Positions 1-12,300 are shown, numbered from the stretch's first letter. The stretch: 64,000 nucleotides of DNA from Vanessa cardui (GCF_905220365.1 NC_061140.1:1924501-1988500), one strand, 5' to 3'. Made by a program: numbers and translations. The notes: generated from the sequence alone by a model not told the origin.

Positions 1-3000
1 GACGCTAAGAAGTACAATGAGGGCGGCTATTACACAAAAAGCAAAGCTAATGGCGAATATAATGATAGACAATCGAATAAATTCGGCGAACGACCTGGAT
101 CCTCTGATGGCAGCGGGACCTTCATTAATCAAAACCAACAAGCATTTGGTACATCAAATTTTAATGGACAATTCGGTTTCATTCATGATTCTTCCAAGGA
201 TAAATTTAATTCAGAGCCTTTTAAATACAGCGGCGCTCATCAATTTAATAATATGAATGATAGAAATACGGTGCCGAAGATTGAACATAATAATCAATTT
301 TTCTACAATGGATTCGGTTCGAGAAATGAATATCTGCCTCCTAATAGAGGTCAATTTGATAGTACATTCTTTATCGGAGGTAATAAAGATAGCTTTAGCA
401 TTCCACAAACGAATTTACAACAAAACTTACAAGGTCAGGGTCAATTTGGAAAGCCTCAATTTAATAATATGAGACCAAATACTTTCGATCTATCACCTGG
501 AATAATTTCACAACCAGCTTTTAATTCACATATAAATTCATTTCCTTCAAACAGTTTTAACAGTCAGGGATCTATGAGTAGTTTTAGTAATGATAAAAAT
601 GTTAGTCCATCTACGTCTAGTCAGTCTCATAATAAACCAGAAAGTAATGCTGCAAACAATTTCATGAATCAAAATCCAATTATTACTCAACAATCAATGA
701 TAGCATCCAATGATAACAAGCCTATATTTACTCAAGACTCTTTTAGCCAATCATTTGCTTCAGTATCTTCTTTTCCATCTCAGACTCAGTCAGGTTCTTT
801 ACCAACAACTCAATTAAGTACTGCTTCTGGATCTTTTAATCCAAATGTAAATACCATTGTACAACCTCAATATACAAAGGTACCTGGTTCTAGTTTTGAT
901 AAAACTTTTTCGTCAGTTGTACCGACAGTACAACCTCAATTTATCTTATCACCTCCTTTCGAAACCCCAAAAATTAGCGAGCCTTCCACTTTACTTAATT
1001 CAGGTAAAACTGAGCTATTAAATGCTTCAAATGTCCTTTTCGGAGCATTCAATCCTAGTATTAATACCGTTGGGCAGCCTCAGTATACTCATATACCCAT
1101 CGCTGGTTATGATACATCTTTGTCGTCAGTTATACCAACATTACAACCTCAGATTATACAAACTACAGCTTTCGAAGCCCCGAAAACAAAAGAGCCTGCC
1201 ACTTTACTTGATTCCGGAAAAACGGAGTTATTAAATACTCCAACGATCTCATCTGGATCTTTCAATCCTAGCGTAAACACCTTTGGACAAACTCAATATA
1301 CTCAGGTTCCTATCGCAAGTTATGATACATCCTTGTCATCAGTTATACCAACAGTACAACCTCAGATTACACTGACTACCCCTTTTGAAAACCCGAAAAT
1401 AAGAGAGCCTACCACTATATTTGATTTCAGAAATATGGAGTTTTCGAATGCTACGACTATCCCGGACTTAACCGTGACTAATCAAAATATTCGTTTACCA
1501 ACAACTCAATTAAATACTGCTCCTTCTGGAACTTTCAATCCTAATAGTAACATAATAGAACAAGCCCATACTCATATACCTATCTCTAATGTTGATCCAT
1601 CTTTTCCATCTGCTATATCAATATCTCAACCTCAGATTACATTAACTACTCCTTACGAAGCTCCTAAAACTGGAGAGCCTGCCACCGTAGCTGATTTCGG
1701 AAAAACTGAATCACAGAAAACTACAACGGTGCAGGACTTTACAGTAACAGATAGTCAGTCTTCCAAAATTTCAGGACTAACTAGTTCAAACAACCAACAA
1801 TTCCCAACTCAACCTACGTTAACAATAAGTGGAAATAATTTTTCAGGCCTCAGTACCTCATCCTTTGACACTAGTCCCCAAAGTACTTCTCAAAGTTTCG
1901 ATAATACACAAACTACTCAATTCTCAGAAAATAGTACACCTCAAGTAACACAAGCTATATTTGTACCCAATCGCCAAAGTGAAACTGAAGCTTCAAAAAT
2001 TACTCAGGCTCCCACTACCGGTCAGTCAAATAATTTCAATGGCCAAACACAAGCCGCTGATCATTCCTACATATACAACACACCCTCTATAGCGTTTAAT
2101 ACACCTTCAATACAATCAAATACTTTCCCTAGTGGAATGCCATCACTTCAATTTGATAAAGTAACTCAATCATTAACTCCTCAAGATTCTACTTCAACTA
2201 CTCAATATCAAACGCAATCTACTTTCAATAACTCTCCTATCCCTACCACTATGTTATCGTATACAACATTACCAGAAAATGAACTTAAAGAAAGTACTTT
2301 ACAAGCATCCATTGGTATAACACAGGCTTCTTTATCACCTTTTCCTTCGATAGTCTCCACTGATTCATCAAACTTTAAAGAATCTTTGCCACAATCTGAA
2401 CTAAGTACACCAAGCCAGTCCTCATTACCTCAAACGAGTACTACATCTGTAACTGAAACTGCAGAAGTTTTATCTACATTTTCAGACAATCGTATTGGTT
2501 ATACTGATAGCCAACTATTAGTGAAAGATAAAATGAATGAAGATATAAATAAAATGAGTACTGTACAATATACCAATGAATTATATCAATATGATAAACC
2601 AGCCCAAGAATTACCATCTCAAACCGAAAAAGAGGGTGGTGAATTGAATATTAAGACAGAAAGACCTCAGTTAGCAGTATCTACTTCACAATTTAGTCAA
2701 GAAGGCTCAACCCTACCTATGGATCAGAATACTATCCAGGGAGAATCGGAAACATCACAAACAATACTTGACAGATTTAATCAACATGATATCCCGAATC
2801 CAACAGAACATACCGTACAGTTAAGCACACAACCCGCTAATCTACCGTCGACCATGGCTCAACAAGATTTAAGTAGTAATGAGTATACTACTTCTCAATT
2901 TCAACAACACACAAGTCCTGCAATAGCAATATCAAATTACAAACCTTCAACACTTTTCCCAAGTACAGTACCAAGTAATACAGAAAAACTGTCAGATCAA

Positions 3001-4542
3001 ACCTCTACAACTTTATCGGATAACCCAACTATTGGACTTCAGTCTACTACACAATTAGATGGTTTTAGTATTAAGGAAACAACATCTTCTCACTTTCAGC
3101 AGACGAATCAACAAACTGAAACACAATTTAACTACCAGCCATCGACATCGATCCCAGCTGTTCAAACAACCCCTGAAATAAATGAGCAAACTCAGTTTGC
3201 GTCTATCAGTCAAATTCTTGGTACACAATCTACTGCACAGTTTAATCAAGAGAGTTACACCAACAAAGCAACCACTTTGCCACAATTTCAACAAACTGTT
3301 ACTCAATTTGCTTACAAGCCATCTACATTAATTCCAGCTGTAGATCAATCTACATTTGATGGATTTAATACTCAAAATCAAGATAAGCAATATACTTTAT
3401 CCACTTCATTCGTTCAACCGACCGCAACAGACGAGCCGACACAGTCTGGTACACAAGCATTCGAGGGAAGTATAGACAAAAAGCAGACTACTATGTCTCA
3501 TTTCCAAACACCCAGTCATGAAATTTCAACGACATTTAGTCAACCATCAACATTTATTCCCAGTACGACTCAAACTGAAACTCCAGCTGGCACAACCCAG
3601 TTTGGGGAAGTATATGACTATAAGAAGCCCACGGAAGGCTTAATTACACCTCAGAATGAAAATAATGGACAATTGAGTACTGTCAGCCAACAATTTGCAA
3701 CCCAGTCCAACATGGATCATCAAACCATGACAATTACCGAAAAAGAAATTAATATGCAAGAAACTCAACAGCCTCAATTCAATACGCAACCCAGCACACA
3801 ATACAACCAGGAAGTAACCGAGAAAGTTACAATGCAGTTTCACTTGGCTCAAAGCGAGGCAGTGACTGGAGCTGAATATAATACAGGTTCAACAATAATT
3901 CCAAGCTCACCACAATTACAAATGACCTCTAACACTCAAGTACCAGATCAAACATCTACAGTAGGAGAAGTTTATGAATACACAAAACCTGCGCAAGGTT
4001 TACCTCAACAAACCCAGGATGAAAGTGAGCATTTTGATCAGAAAATTCAAATGCAACTAATTGAAAAACTGACAACAATTCCAGCTGAAAGCGCTTTCGA
4101 AACAAAGCAAACAACTATTTCTCAATCGACTGAAGCACCAATATCAACTTCTGCTACATTCCAAACTCAATCGAGTCTAAACTCCCAAACAACAAATAGT
4201 TTAACATCTCAACCTGAACTTACACAGGAAACCTTGGCAGAAACTATACCATCTGCTTCCCCACCGCAATTTTCTTTCTATAGCGCATGCTGCCAAGGAA
4301 TTAAAACAGAAAAGAATCAAATCACGACATCGGCCAACGAAGTCCAAGAAAGCGAGTTAAATCCAAGTACTCAAAATATGGATCAAGTCACTGAAAAAAA
4401 TGTTATAGAAGAAAAACAAAATTTAAATTTATCAGCATTGCAAGAGCCACAAAAAGGTTCTCAAACTTACGCAGGAATAGGAGAAGACTTCGGTGGACCA
4501 AGAAAACCTCCCAGTTTCGATGAAACGGGATATCATTATTAA
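1..4542 (+). CDS. Giant cuticular protein, 3' terminal exon (partial; 5' part outside window)
   Basis: The frame is open from base 1 to a TAA at 4540-4542, giving 1513 visible residues; the start and the expected RR-1 domain lie upstream. The first residues (DAKKYNEGGYY) resemble the box that opens the tail exons of the downstream paralogs (GSYDENKY, GAYRPEEY), so the splice acceptor is probably only a few bases left of the window. The protein is extremely rich in Q, S, T, P and N, with no membrane segment. It contains four tandem repeats of about 71-91 aa (bases 829-1749) and three YxYxKPxxxL motifs (about 2584-2618, 3604-3642, 3964-4005) resembling the GYR-type motif of insect cuticle proteins. 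It ends FGGPRKPPSF...GYHY, matching paralogs 2 and 4. The only cysteines I see are an adjacent pair at 4288-4293. Membership of the cuticular family is inferred from this cap, the opening box and the neighbouring genes. A mucin-like extracellular matrix protein is the main alternative. Confidence 0.82.
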   Translation, partial: DAKKYNEGGYYTKSKANGEYNDRQSNKFGERPGSSDGSGTFINQNQQAFGTSNFNGQFGFIHDSSKDKFNSEPFKYSGAHQFNNMNDRNTVPKIEHNNQFFYNGFGSRNEYLPPNRGQFDSTFFIGGNKDSFSIPQTNLQQNLQGQGQFGKPQFNNMRPNTFDLSPGIISQPAFNSHINSFPSNSFNSQGSMSSFSNDKNVSPSTSSQSHNKPESNAANNFMNQNPIITQQSMIASNDNKPIFTQDSFSQSFASVSSFPSQTQSGSLPTTQLSTASGSFNPNVNTIVQPQYTKVPGSSFDKTFSSVVPTVQPQFILSPPFETPKISEPSTLLNSGKTELLNASNVLFGAFNPSINTVGQPQYTHIPIAGYDTSLSSVIPTLQPQIIQTTAFEAPKTKEPATLLDSGKTELLNTPTISSGSFNPSVNTFGQTQYTQVPIASYDTSLSSVIPTVQPQITLTTPFENPKIREPTTIFDFRNMEFSNATTIPDLTVTNQNIRLPTTQLNTAPSGTFNPNSNIIEQAHTHIPISNVDPSFPSAISISQPQITLTTPYEAPKTGEPATVADFGKTESQKTTTVQDFTVTDSQSSKISGLTSSNNQQFPTQPTLTISGNNFSGLSTSSFDTSPQSTSQSFDNTQTTQFSENSTPQVTQAIFVPNRQSETEASKITQAPTTGQSNNFNGQTQAADHSYIYNTPSIAFNTPSIQSNTFPSGMPSLQFDKVTQSLTPQDSTSTTQYQTQSTFNNSPIPTTMLSYTTLPENELKESTLQASIGITQASLSPFPSIVSTDSSNFKESLPQSELSTPSQSSLPQTSTTSVTETAEVLSTFSDNRIGYTDSQLLVKDKMNEDINKMSTVQYTNELYQYDKPAQELPSQTEKEGGELNIKTERPQLAVSTSQFSQEGSTLPMDQNTIQGESETSQTILDRFNQHDIPNPTEHTVQLSTQPANLPSTMAQQDLSSNEYTTSQFQQHTSPAIAISNYKPSTLFPSTVPSNTEKLSDQTSTTLSDNPTIGLQSTTQLDGFSIKETTSSHFQQTNQQTETQFNYQPSTSIPAVQTTPEINEQTQFASISQILGTQSTAQFNQESYTNKATTLPQFQQTVTQFAYKPSTLIPAVDQSTFDGFNTQNQDKQYTLSTSFVQPTATDEPTQSGTQAFEGSIDKKQTTMSHFQTPSHEISTTFSQPSTFIPSTTQTETPAGTTQFGEVYDYKKPTEGLITPQNENNGQLSTVSQQFATQSNMDHQTMTITEKEINMQETQQPQFNTQPSTQYNQEVTEKVTMQFHLAQSEAVTGAEYNTGSTIIPSSPQLQMTSNTQVPDQTSTVGEVYEYTKPAQGLPQQTQDESEHFDQKIQMQLIEKLTTIPAESAFETKQTTISQSTEAPISTSATFQTQSSLNSQTTNSLTSQPELTQETLAETIPSASPPQFSFYSACCQGIKTEKNQITTSANEVQESELNPSTQNMDQVTEKNVIEEKQNLNLSALQEPQKGSQTYAGIGEDFGGPRKPPSFDETGYHY
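829..1749 (+). repeat. Four tandem coding repeats in the giant tail exon
   Basis: Units begin at 829, 1042, 1255 and 1528, each with a codon run reading G(S/A/T)FNPxxN, so the first two periods are exactly 213 bp (71 aa) and the third 273 bp. Each unit carries PQxT..P....D.S.SS, then QPQ and an E/K-rich EP(A/S/T)T segment. The third unit has an extra insertion before the fourth. The repeats are diverged but in phase, which indicates expansion under coding constraint. Confidence 0.8.
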
Positions 4543-4651
4543 GTAGATTTTTAAGACTTTAGTGAATATTCGCTTAGTGACTTTTAGTGCTTATTAATTA
4601 AAATTAAAACGATAACGCGATGAAATGCGTTACTCCTGTAAAATATATGGT

Positions 4652-4701
4652 AATAAATTATTATGTAAATACAACGATAAAGGTTTGAAATGGACAATAA
4701 A
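4652..4701 (+). terminator. Polyadenylation signals of the giant tail-exon gene
   Basis: Two AATAAA hexamers at 4652-4657 and 4696-4701 lie 110-160 bp after the stop codon. Either could direct 3' end formation. The second is followed by a T-rich stretch. Confidence 0.5.
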
Positions 4702-5084
4702 ATAGAAAATATTGTCGTTTTTTTTCATTGCCTCCTGTTAATTTTATTAACGATTCAGTATTAAAGTTTTTATTTCTAATGTAACGTAACCTAATATTTC
4801 CTTAATGATTATTTAATGACTTAATTTTTTTGAGCAGATAATTTTATTTACAAAAACGAAAACAACAAGTAGTGTTAGAAGATATAAAAAAAACGTTAAT
4901 CAACGTTATTAATAGTAACAAATAGATAAAAAGCACAAGGTTTTGACGTTTTAATTAACAATATAAAAGTAAAAACAAATGTGTCACTGTTGGGGAAAGA
5001 CCTTAGTCGCGGGCGGTTTTTGCTAAATCATAGTATAGGTCAAAGTCAAAAACCTTTATTCATAGTAGAAGTTTTAACACTTTC

Positions 5085-5290
5085 TTATTTGTCGAAAATC
5101 TACCACCGGTTCGGAATATAATACCTCAGACCTGAAGAACCGACGATAGAAACTCAGCGGGATCTATTTTTTTTTCATTTTTTATAATGTCAATTTAAAA
5201 TATGTTATAATAAACATATTTATGTTATTTGAAACAGCCTGGAGGCGATCATCTCATTCCCAAGGTGTGCAGTCAACTAGAAAGTCATTA
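5085..5290 (-). mobile_element. LINE 3' tail, family G (minus copy)
   Basis: Contains an inverted ACCACCGGTTCGG segment, GAAACTCAGCGG and a CCTGGAGGCGATC block. The same blocks occur in plus orientation at 10738-10975, so the two are copies of one dispersed 3' tail. Confidence 0.55.
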
Positions 5291-6610
5291 GTGCTGTAAT
5301 ATCCCTTAATAAGTTTTGGGAATACTCAATCTGAAGGCTGTGTACCTTCCAGTGGTGATGTCCACGATCGACGATTAGTCACATCAAGTGTCACACTAGC
5401 TCGTTTGCTTCTGAAAAATAAAAACACTCTGCTGCTCACTGCTCTAGTGCGTTTGATGTAAGTGTGTCAGAATATTAGTGAAATCAATACATGCCGTATT
5501 ATATCTTCCTTTACTGTTGAACGATAAAAGATGAACGACAAATTATACCATTCATTAGTAGGTAGTATCCACTTAGGAGATATTTTATCATATTTCCAAC
5601 AGCGCCAGTTTCTACGGGTTTGGTGACCACATACATCAGGAGTTTCATTGGCCCCTCCTATTATCTATTACATAAAAAAAGACAATTGAGGGTGTATCGC
5701 AAAAGGTTTTAGTGTATCATTCTATCACTTGCATAAGGAAGGTTTAGGTATATAATTTATTAAGGATTTAATGTAAATAAGTTGAAATAGAACTCATTGT
5801 TAAAGATGTCGGAATAAAGCATCAAAAGATATATAAATATGATATAAAAAAATGTGTTCATCAGTGCATAGTCGGGACGGCCCACTCTAAATTCTTAAGG
5901 CAGTTTTGAAGAAAAAAATCAAAAAAATGTAAAAATAATTTCGTTTTAAATTTTTTTTTTAAAAAGCTAAAAAACGTGATAACTCAGAAATGGTTATTTT
6001 TGCACTATGCATATGGGAGTTAAAATTATTGCAAATAGTCACCCCTGTCACCTCCTAACGGATATACGTCGAATTACCAACAAACCTATATATATAAATT
6101 GTTGGGCTATTTGGACTATTGACATGACAAGTGAAAATTACATCCTGTAGATTTATAACAGTCGATGCAATTGGTTCATCCTTGACCCAAGAAGCAGCAA
6201 AAGGTTAAGTCGTTAAAGGACCAGATAGATCATACAGATATATCAAACCATATTAGGAATAACAATTCGTGATTTCTTTTAATCCTTCCAATCTCGATTA
6301 CGGAGCAATGTCGAAATATAAACTTTTGCTAACTCTACATACTAGGAACTCGTGCTGTATTTGAAGAGAGCTATGCAGTTTTGTAACATTACATGCAGCG
6401 TATAACGTCTTAGATTTTAATTCGTGCGTTAATATCCGCTTTCACTAATTGTCGATGACAATTATTACGTCATCACTTGTGTAATTGTAATGTACTAGCG
6501 GAACCGGCGGCTTTATCCGTCAAATTGATAAAACTTTTAATAAAGCACTTATTTACCCCCTCGAGAGTTGAGGTAATAAAGGCGCCTATACCCTTTCCTA
6601 CTCAAAATAT

Positions 6611-6744
6611 CAACAGCCTGTAAATTCCCCACTGCTGGGCTAACGCCTCTCCCTTTGATGAGAAGGCTCGGAACATATTTTACAACGCTGTTGCAATGCA
6701 GGTTAGTGGAATACACATGTGGCAGAATTTCTATGAAATTAGAT
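6611..6744 (-). mobile_element. SINE family A, 3' half
   Basis: Starts with CAACAGCCTGTAAATT and reads toward GCAGAATTTCTATGAAATT; the tRNA-like head is missing. It is a truncated copy of the SINE described at 7161. Confidence 0.7.
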
Positions 6745-7160
6745 CTCTTTTACTTCTAAAAAGAGTAATATTTCTGTTAGTGACTTTTGTTTTTATATAT
6801 AGGTGTTATGAAAAGTACAAGAAGATTTTTTTCTTTATACTCTCAATTAACTGTAAAATCTCTAAATAGAAAGTCACACTTTATCATATTTTACGATGGT
6901 TATTTTATTACAAATTCCAATTGTGGTTCCTTAAATTTTTGAGTGACTGCTATAGAAGACACCTTTTTATATAACAGTGTCAGGCGGACTGAAGAATATA
7001 GTTACACTGGCTCACTTATATAGTGAACAAAAAAAATAGAAAGTATATCTGTTTGATTGCAGAATACGTGACGATTGAAAAAACAATTAACAACTCGTAA
7101 GAAGAGACTCAAATTAAGGTGTACAGCATGAGTAATATCAGAGGCATACAAAAGCAAAAA

Positions 7161-7463
7161 ACAACAACAACAACAGCCTGTAAATTTCCCACTGTGGGGC
7201 TAAGGCCTCTTTAAGGTGAAGAGGTTTGGAACATATTTCCCCACGCTGTTCCAATGCGGGTTGGTGGAATACACTTGTTTCAGAATTTCTATGAAATTAG
7301 ACACATGCAGGTTTCCTCACGATGTTATCTATCAGTGCCGAGCACGTGATGAATTATAAACACAAATTAAGTACATGAATATTCAGTGGTGCTTGCCTGG
7401 GTTTGAACCCGCATTCATCAGTTAAGTTGCACGCGTTCAAACCACTGAGCAGTCACGGCTCGG
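7161..7463 (-). mobile_element. SINE family A, near full-length (tRNA-headed)
   Basis: On the minus strand a tRNA-like head (GCCGTGACTGCTCAGTGG as the A-box region, then GGGTTCAAACCC as B box) is followed by a body with GAGGAAACCTGCATGTGTC and GAAATTCTG and ends with an AAATTTACAGGCTGTTG tail carrying GTT repeats. At least a dozen related copies occur in the window. It resembles the Metulj-type SINEs of nymphalid butterflies, but that name is from memory and unverified. Confidence 0.8.
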
Positions 7464-8154
7464 CATCAGAGGCATAATACATTACAATGATAGCACTTCC
7501 CAAAAGGTAATTCCTTTTTTAAAATAAAATCAATCAGGGCGCGAAAAGAAAAAGAGGTATATTTTTATTTATAAAACATTGAAAGTGGATTTAGATCTTG
7601 AACTTAATATTATTGTACATTAAAAATGTTTGACGGTCAATTTTCATACTAACAGTATGCGAAGGATTTCTTATGTTAATTATATATGCCTTTTATGAGA
7701 AGTCATTTTTACGTCAATAATATTATTATCTTATAAATATACACAACGATTAATGCTGTTTACGCATGTGGGTTTGATGCCCAATTCGCCACACTGCAAC
7801 TTGAAGCCAGTACAACTGTCGTAGATTTAATTCTAGTGCATAAAGTCTTACTTATTATATTATACTTAAGCATTTGAAGCTAATAACATACACGCGTCCT
7901 ACATAATTATTATTCTATGAAAGATACATTATTATTATATACTAAGTTATAATCAGCATTAAAAAGCTTGCAATTGACCTGACATTTATTATCTTTGTTT
8001 AAAGCGACATCTTTGATAAAAGACCAAAGCTTGACAAATCAAATCAAATCAATTGACAAAATTTGATGGTTATTCGTTTAGATATTAATAAGAAATCTAA
8101 CCCTAAAAAGTGATACTTAGTTTTGTTTTGAAGGACGAATGAGCCAGTGTAACT

Positions 8155-8275
8155 ACATAATCAAAATCAAAATTAACTTAATTCAAGTAGGCTTTTACGA
8201 GCACTAAACAAATACAGTCATATTAGTTAAATATATGTATGTAATGTATTCTGCCTGGAAGTCAACAGGAACAAG
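8155..8275 (-). mobile_element. LINE family F 3' tail fragment
   Basis: AATCAAAATCAAAAT followed by TCAAGTAGGCTTTTACGAGCA and ending at GAAGTCAACAGG. This is the reverse complement of the 3' tail of the LINE at 38790-40012, with an internal deletion. Confidence 0.65.
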
Positions 8276-9099
8276 GGACATCATATATGGGCTTTGGTAA
8301 CCTCTTCCCTCAGGTGGCCTGTTTGCCTGTCCTGTCCAACATTCCTCTCTAGGATGTCTAATATACATAATTACAGTATACAGATTTTCTCACCAAAAAT
8401 TCCCATATAGTAGACAATTTAATACGTTATCTATACATAATATAATAAAATTCTGTTTCTTTATGATATTAAAATAATCGTTTTTTACTAAATGCACACG
8501 GTATATATACCAAATTGGCATTTTTAATAATTTTTGTCTCACTGTTCGTTACGACTTATATCACGAAGAGCTGGTCCGATTTTGTTTGGACTTTCAGTGA
8601 TAGAGAGCTGATGTAATAAGAAGGAACTTTAGCTATAACGATAACTTTTTTGTTAGATAAAACATGCATGGACTCGGGGGCAGAACTAGTGTTTATAAAA
8701 ATGGATGCAGCATTGACTTACTGATTTAGTCATGTAGATTACAATTTGGTCTATTTATATGGCTATGGATTTTGCGATCAGTGCAAAGTTTCGTCGAAGT
8801 CATTGATTTTTACACATAGCATGTGGAGTACGGTTAATATTTCTCACGGTTTATGTATGTATATGGGCTATAGGTTATTACAGGATAATGTCCATTATTT
8901 TTTTTAAAGTTTCAAAATTATTAATTAGGTATAACCTTTTATGTAATAAAACGTAATCCAATTCAACTAAATGCATTGCATTAATTTTATGAAGGTTGAA
9001 TCAGACGGTTCATTTGTAGCACTCAAAGTAACATATAAAAAAACAAAAGGGACAATTAATTCATTTGTGTACCGATCGAACATATTGGCAATTGACATA

Positions 9100-9100
9100 T

Positions 9101-9124
<24 letters not shown>
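9100..9124. repeat. (TA)n microsatellite
   Basis: About 12 TA units within otherwise AT-rich sequence. Confidence 0.9.
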
Positions 9125-9131
<7 letters not shown>

Positions 9132-9255
9132 ACTAAATATAATAAGGTACCGGGAAGTATAATCAATTTACTATTTACAAAACAAAAAAAAAATTTAAAA
9201 CTAAATTTATAAATACATCTTATTCATTAAAAGAGTACTTACTTAGTTACTGTTG

Positions 9256-9430
9256 TTTAAGAAAAATCGCCTGGAATTGGGCTCGGATCCCATCACAGGA
9301 CAATAATTATTTTAAAAAATATCATTGTAAATCTGTTTATTTATCAGAAAAAAGCGAGTTTCTTGCTGTTTCCCGAAACGGTGCTAGTATTTAAATATCG
9401 ACAGTAAAAAAACGCTTCATTGATTTGATT
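9256..9430 (+). mobile_element. LINE 3' tail, family H
   Basis: Shares GGCTCGGATCCCATCA.AGGA, GTAAATCTGTTTATTT, GAGTTTCTTGC and AAACGCTTCATTG with 26058-26288, and ends near TTGATTTGATTT. The organisation parallels family F, with TTGAT-type 3' simple repeats, but the sequence differs. Confidence 0.5.
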
Positions 9431-10342
9431 TATTCAAGCGAATGTACTTCAGAGCTAATTGTTCCGATATCACCTTTAAACTGCATTTAAGTGTATTAAA
9501 TTCAAATTTAGAACACTATTGATATAACCTTACATCGACGTCTCAATTGAATTCAGACGAGCAATTAAACGAACAATAAAGATAATCATGAATTGTGAAC
9601 TAATATTAAAAGTTGTACAATTTGAATATAGAGAACTATTACATAATAACGTTGCAATGAGTCGTAACGATGTTATTTTTAAACGAAACAATTATTCTAA
9701 TAAATATTAACAGACATTTTGAAACGGATTAACATATTTTCGCCACTACTATGTTGTAGTTGTACTGCTAGAATACGGATTGACCTGTGTTTCATATTCT
9801 TATTTCATTTAAATTGAAATTTTAGTACGGAATAGTTGCATCATTTATTAAAATCGTTACAACTCACTTGCCGGACCTTCTCGGTAAAATCTAAATTTCG
9901 AACTGGTATATAATGACGATTCAAAATTGCTTGTAAAAGCCTACTTGAATGAAATTTATATTTTAAACCCAATTTTATTGTATACATCGCTATGTTTATA
10001 TTTGTAAATATATAAGGCATAGATATCATAAGCAATAAGATAACTCGTATAATATATAAGTAAATTTTTATTTGTATTATTTATTATAAAAACAGAATAA
10101 CTGTCCGTGACCTCTTTTTTTTTCGGGAAGTAAAAACATTCTACATTCTGCCCGGTCGAGGGAACAGGACGCGAACTCCCGGGACAAAAGGTACCGTCCT
10201 ACCTACTAAAAAAAACCCGGTACTGTAATTGCCCTTATCCGTCGTGATTAATCGTTTCATCTTTATGTTTGTCTCTCACAAACAATATTCAACGTTTCCT
10301 ATTCTATCGTCTTTTTGATTTTAATTTATTTCCTGTTTCCTG

Positions 10343-10377
<35 letters not shown>

Positions 10378-10379
10378 AT
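10343..10379. repeat. (AAAT)n microsatellite
   Basis: About nine perfect AAAT tetranucleotides. Confidence 0.9.
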
Positions 10380-10737
10380 CTATTTAATTATTTCAGATAT
10401 ATGGAGTTCCTTTACTTGGAAAGTAAATAGATAAAGTTGTAGTAGATAGGTATAGTACGATAAAACGTATCTTTTAAATATACATATGTCTTTTATATCT
10501 TTTAATTAAACATGTGTAACAATTTAATTATAGTACTTCTGTGGTAGATTGTTTTAAAATAATCCTCGGTGAAAATTGTAATATAATTTGATATATCAAC
10601 AACACTTGATCTATTTTAGATGATTTATGATGAATTTTCCCTGGTATACGGACTTATGTAGATTTTTATATAACTATATATACTACAACTATATATACAA
10701 TACTACAATTATATATTAACAATTAATGAGTTTATGA

Positions 10738-10975
10738 TCGATATGCACACCTTGGGAATGAAACGATCGCCTCCTGGCTATTTCATCTCATATTAAATTA
10801 TTTATTTATATAATATATGAGACAAACAAAAAAAACACCGCTGAGTTTCTTTCGCCGGTTCTTCTCAGGTCAGGGTATTTTCTTTTTCGAACCGGTGGTA
10901 GTGTTTCAATTGACCATCAATAAGAAAGTGTAATGCGTCTATATTGAATAAAGTTATTTGAGTTTGAGTTTGACT
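10738..10975 (+). mobile_element. LINE 3' tail, family G (plus copy)
   Basis: CACACCTTGGGAATGA, GATCGCCTCCTGG, CGCTGAGTTTCTTTCGCC and GAACCGGTGGTAG, ending in GAGTTTGAGTTTGA repeats. Together with the minus copy at 5085 it defines the family; no coding part is visible. Confidence 0.55.
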
Positions 10976-12090
10976 GTTTGCCGGAAAAATATCTGATGAG
11001 TGACTTGTACCTATCCGGACGGGTTTGCACAAAGGCCTATCAACGAGAATATCGTTATCATTTTTATTCTCTATAGAAGTACTACAATTATATATTTAGT
11101 AAGAATTATCTCAGTGAGATGCTATATAGTTTTATATATCGAAACTCAGTTCGATTAGATATAAATACATTTATTTAACATCATAGGTTCAATCGGCACA
11201 ATTCCAAGTTGTACAATCAATCACCCTTAATTTTTAAAATAACCCCTTTAAACCCGGATTCTGACCACCGACCGCTCTCTTTTGTGTTTCTCCTTTTTTT
11301 TCCCCTGACACCTCACAATGTGTCCCGTAAGTCAATTGGTCAGCCGAGCTAATTCCGCTTTCTTAACCTGCCAACCACGATGCCTCTGTGTTACCATCTC
11401 TAAATCAGAATAACATGAATAAAAATCATCACAACAGTAATAATAATATAAAAATTAGGTGCTGATAAATAAATATAGAAGATATATATATAAAATAGTC
11501 AAAACACACATATATAGTCAACATTTTTTTTTTTAATATGTTCAACAATTATCATTATTTTATTGTTAAATAATATACTTTGCTGTATACCAAAAAGAAT
11601 TAAAATAATTGTTAAGACAAAAATATAAGTAAACAATTATTTTATATGTTGCACAATGGGCGAACTTATGTCTGTTTAGCCAATTTTCCCGCCAGCTTAC
11701 AAAAAACATTAATAAAATCATACAAACATACACGACGAATGCATTTTACAATACGTATTATTGATTTTACAATTAAGGTAACCTTAGTTTGCGTAACCTA
11801 GCACCCTTTCAGATTTACAAAACGAAAAGTATATTTTTATTGACACCTGGTCACGAACTCGTGCGGCGTTTGACCTAACGGTCCGCGTTCTCATCGCCAT
11901 GCGTATGCGCATTGAATCTAAAACATACATTTAATACCTCACGTTAATGTTCTATCCGTCTATTTATATTAATTATATTTTTATACGAATTTAATTAATA
12001 CTTTTTCAAATTACGAACTATAAGTTCCAATTTCAAAATAAATGTGTTCTTTTTTTATTCTATCAAAAAGTTAATTGATAAATGTTTGTT

Positions 12091-12300
12091 GACCTCCGTG
12101 GTCGAGTACTGTGTACACTGGTTTTCATGGGTACGCTCCGAGATTCGATTCCCAGCCGATGTATAAAAAGTTCATTGGTTTTCTATGTTGTCTTGGGTAT
12201 GGGTGTTTGTGGTATCGTCGTTACTTCTGATTTTCCATAACACAAGTGCTTTAGCTAATTACATTCGGATCAGAGTAATGTATGTGATGTTGTCTCATAA
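12091..12300 (+). mobile_element. SINE family B (tRNA-headed)
   Basis: The head GACCTCCGTGGTCGAG has an A-box-like TGGTCGAGT and a B-box-like GATTCGATTCCC about 50 bp later. The body contains TTGTCTTGGG, CGTTACTTCTGATTTTCC and ends GATGTTGTCTCATA. This is a second tRNA-derived SINE family, distinct from family A. Confidence 0.75.
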
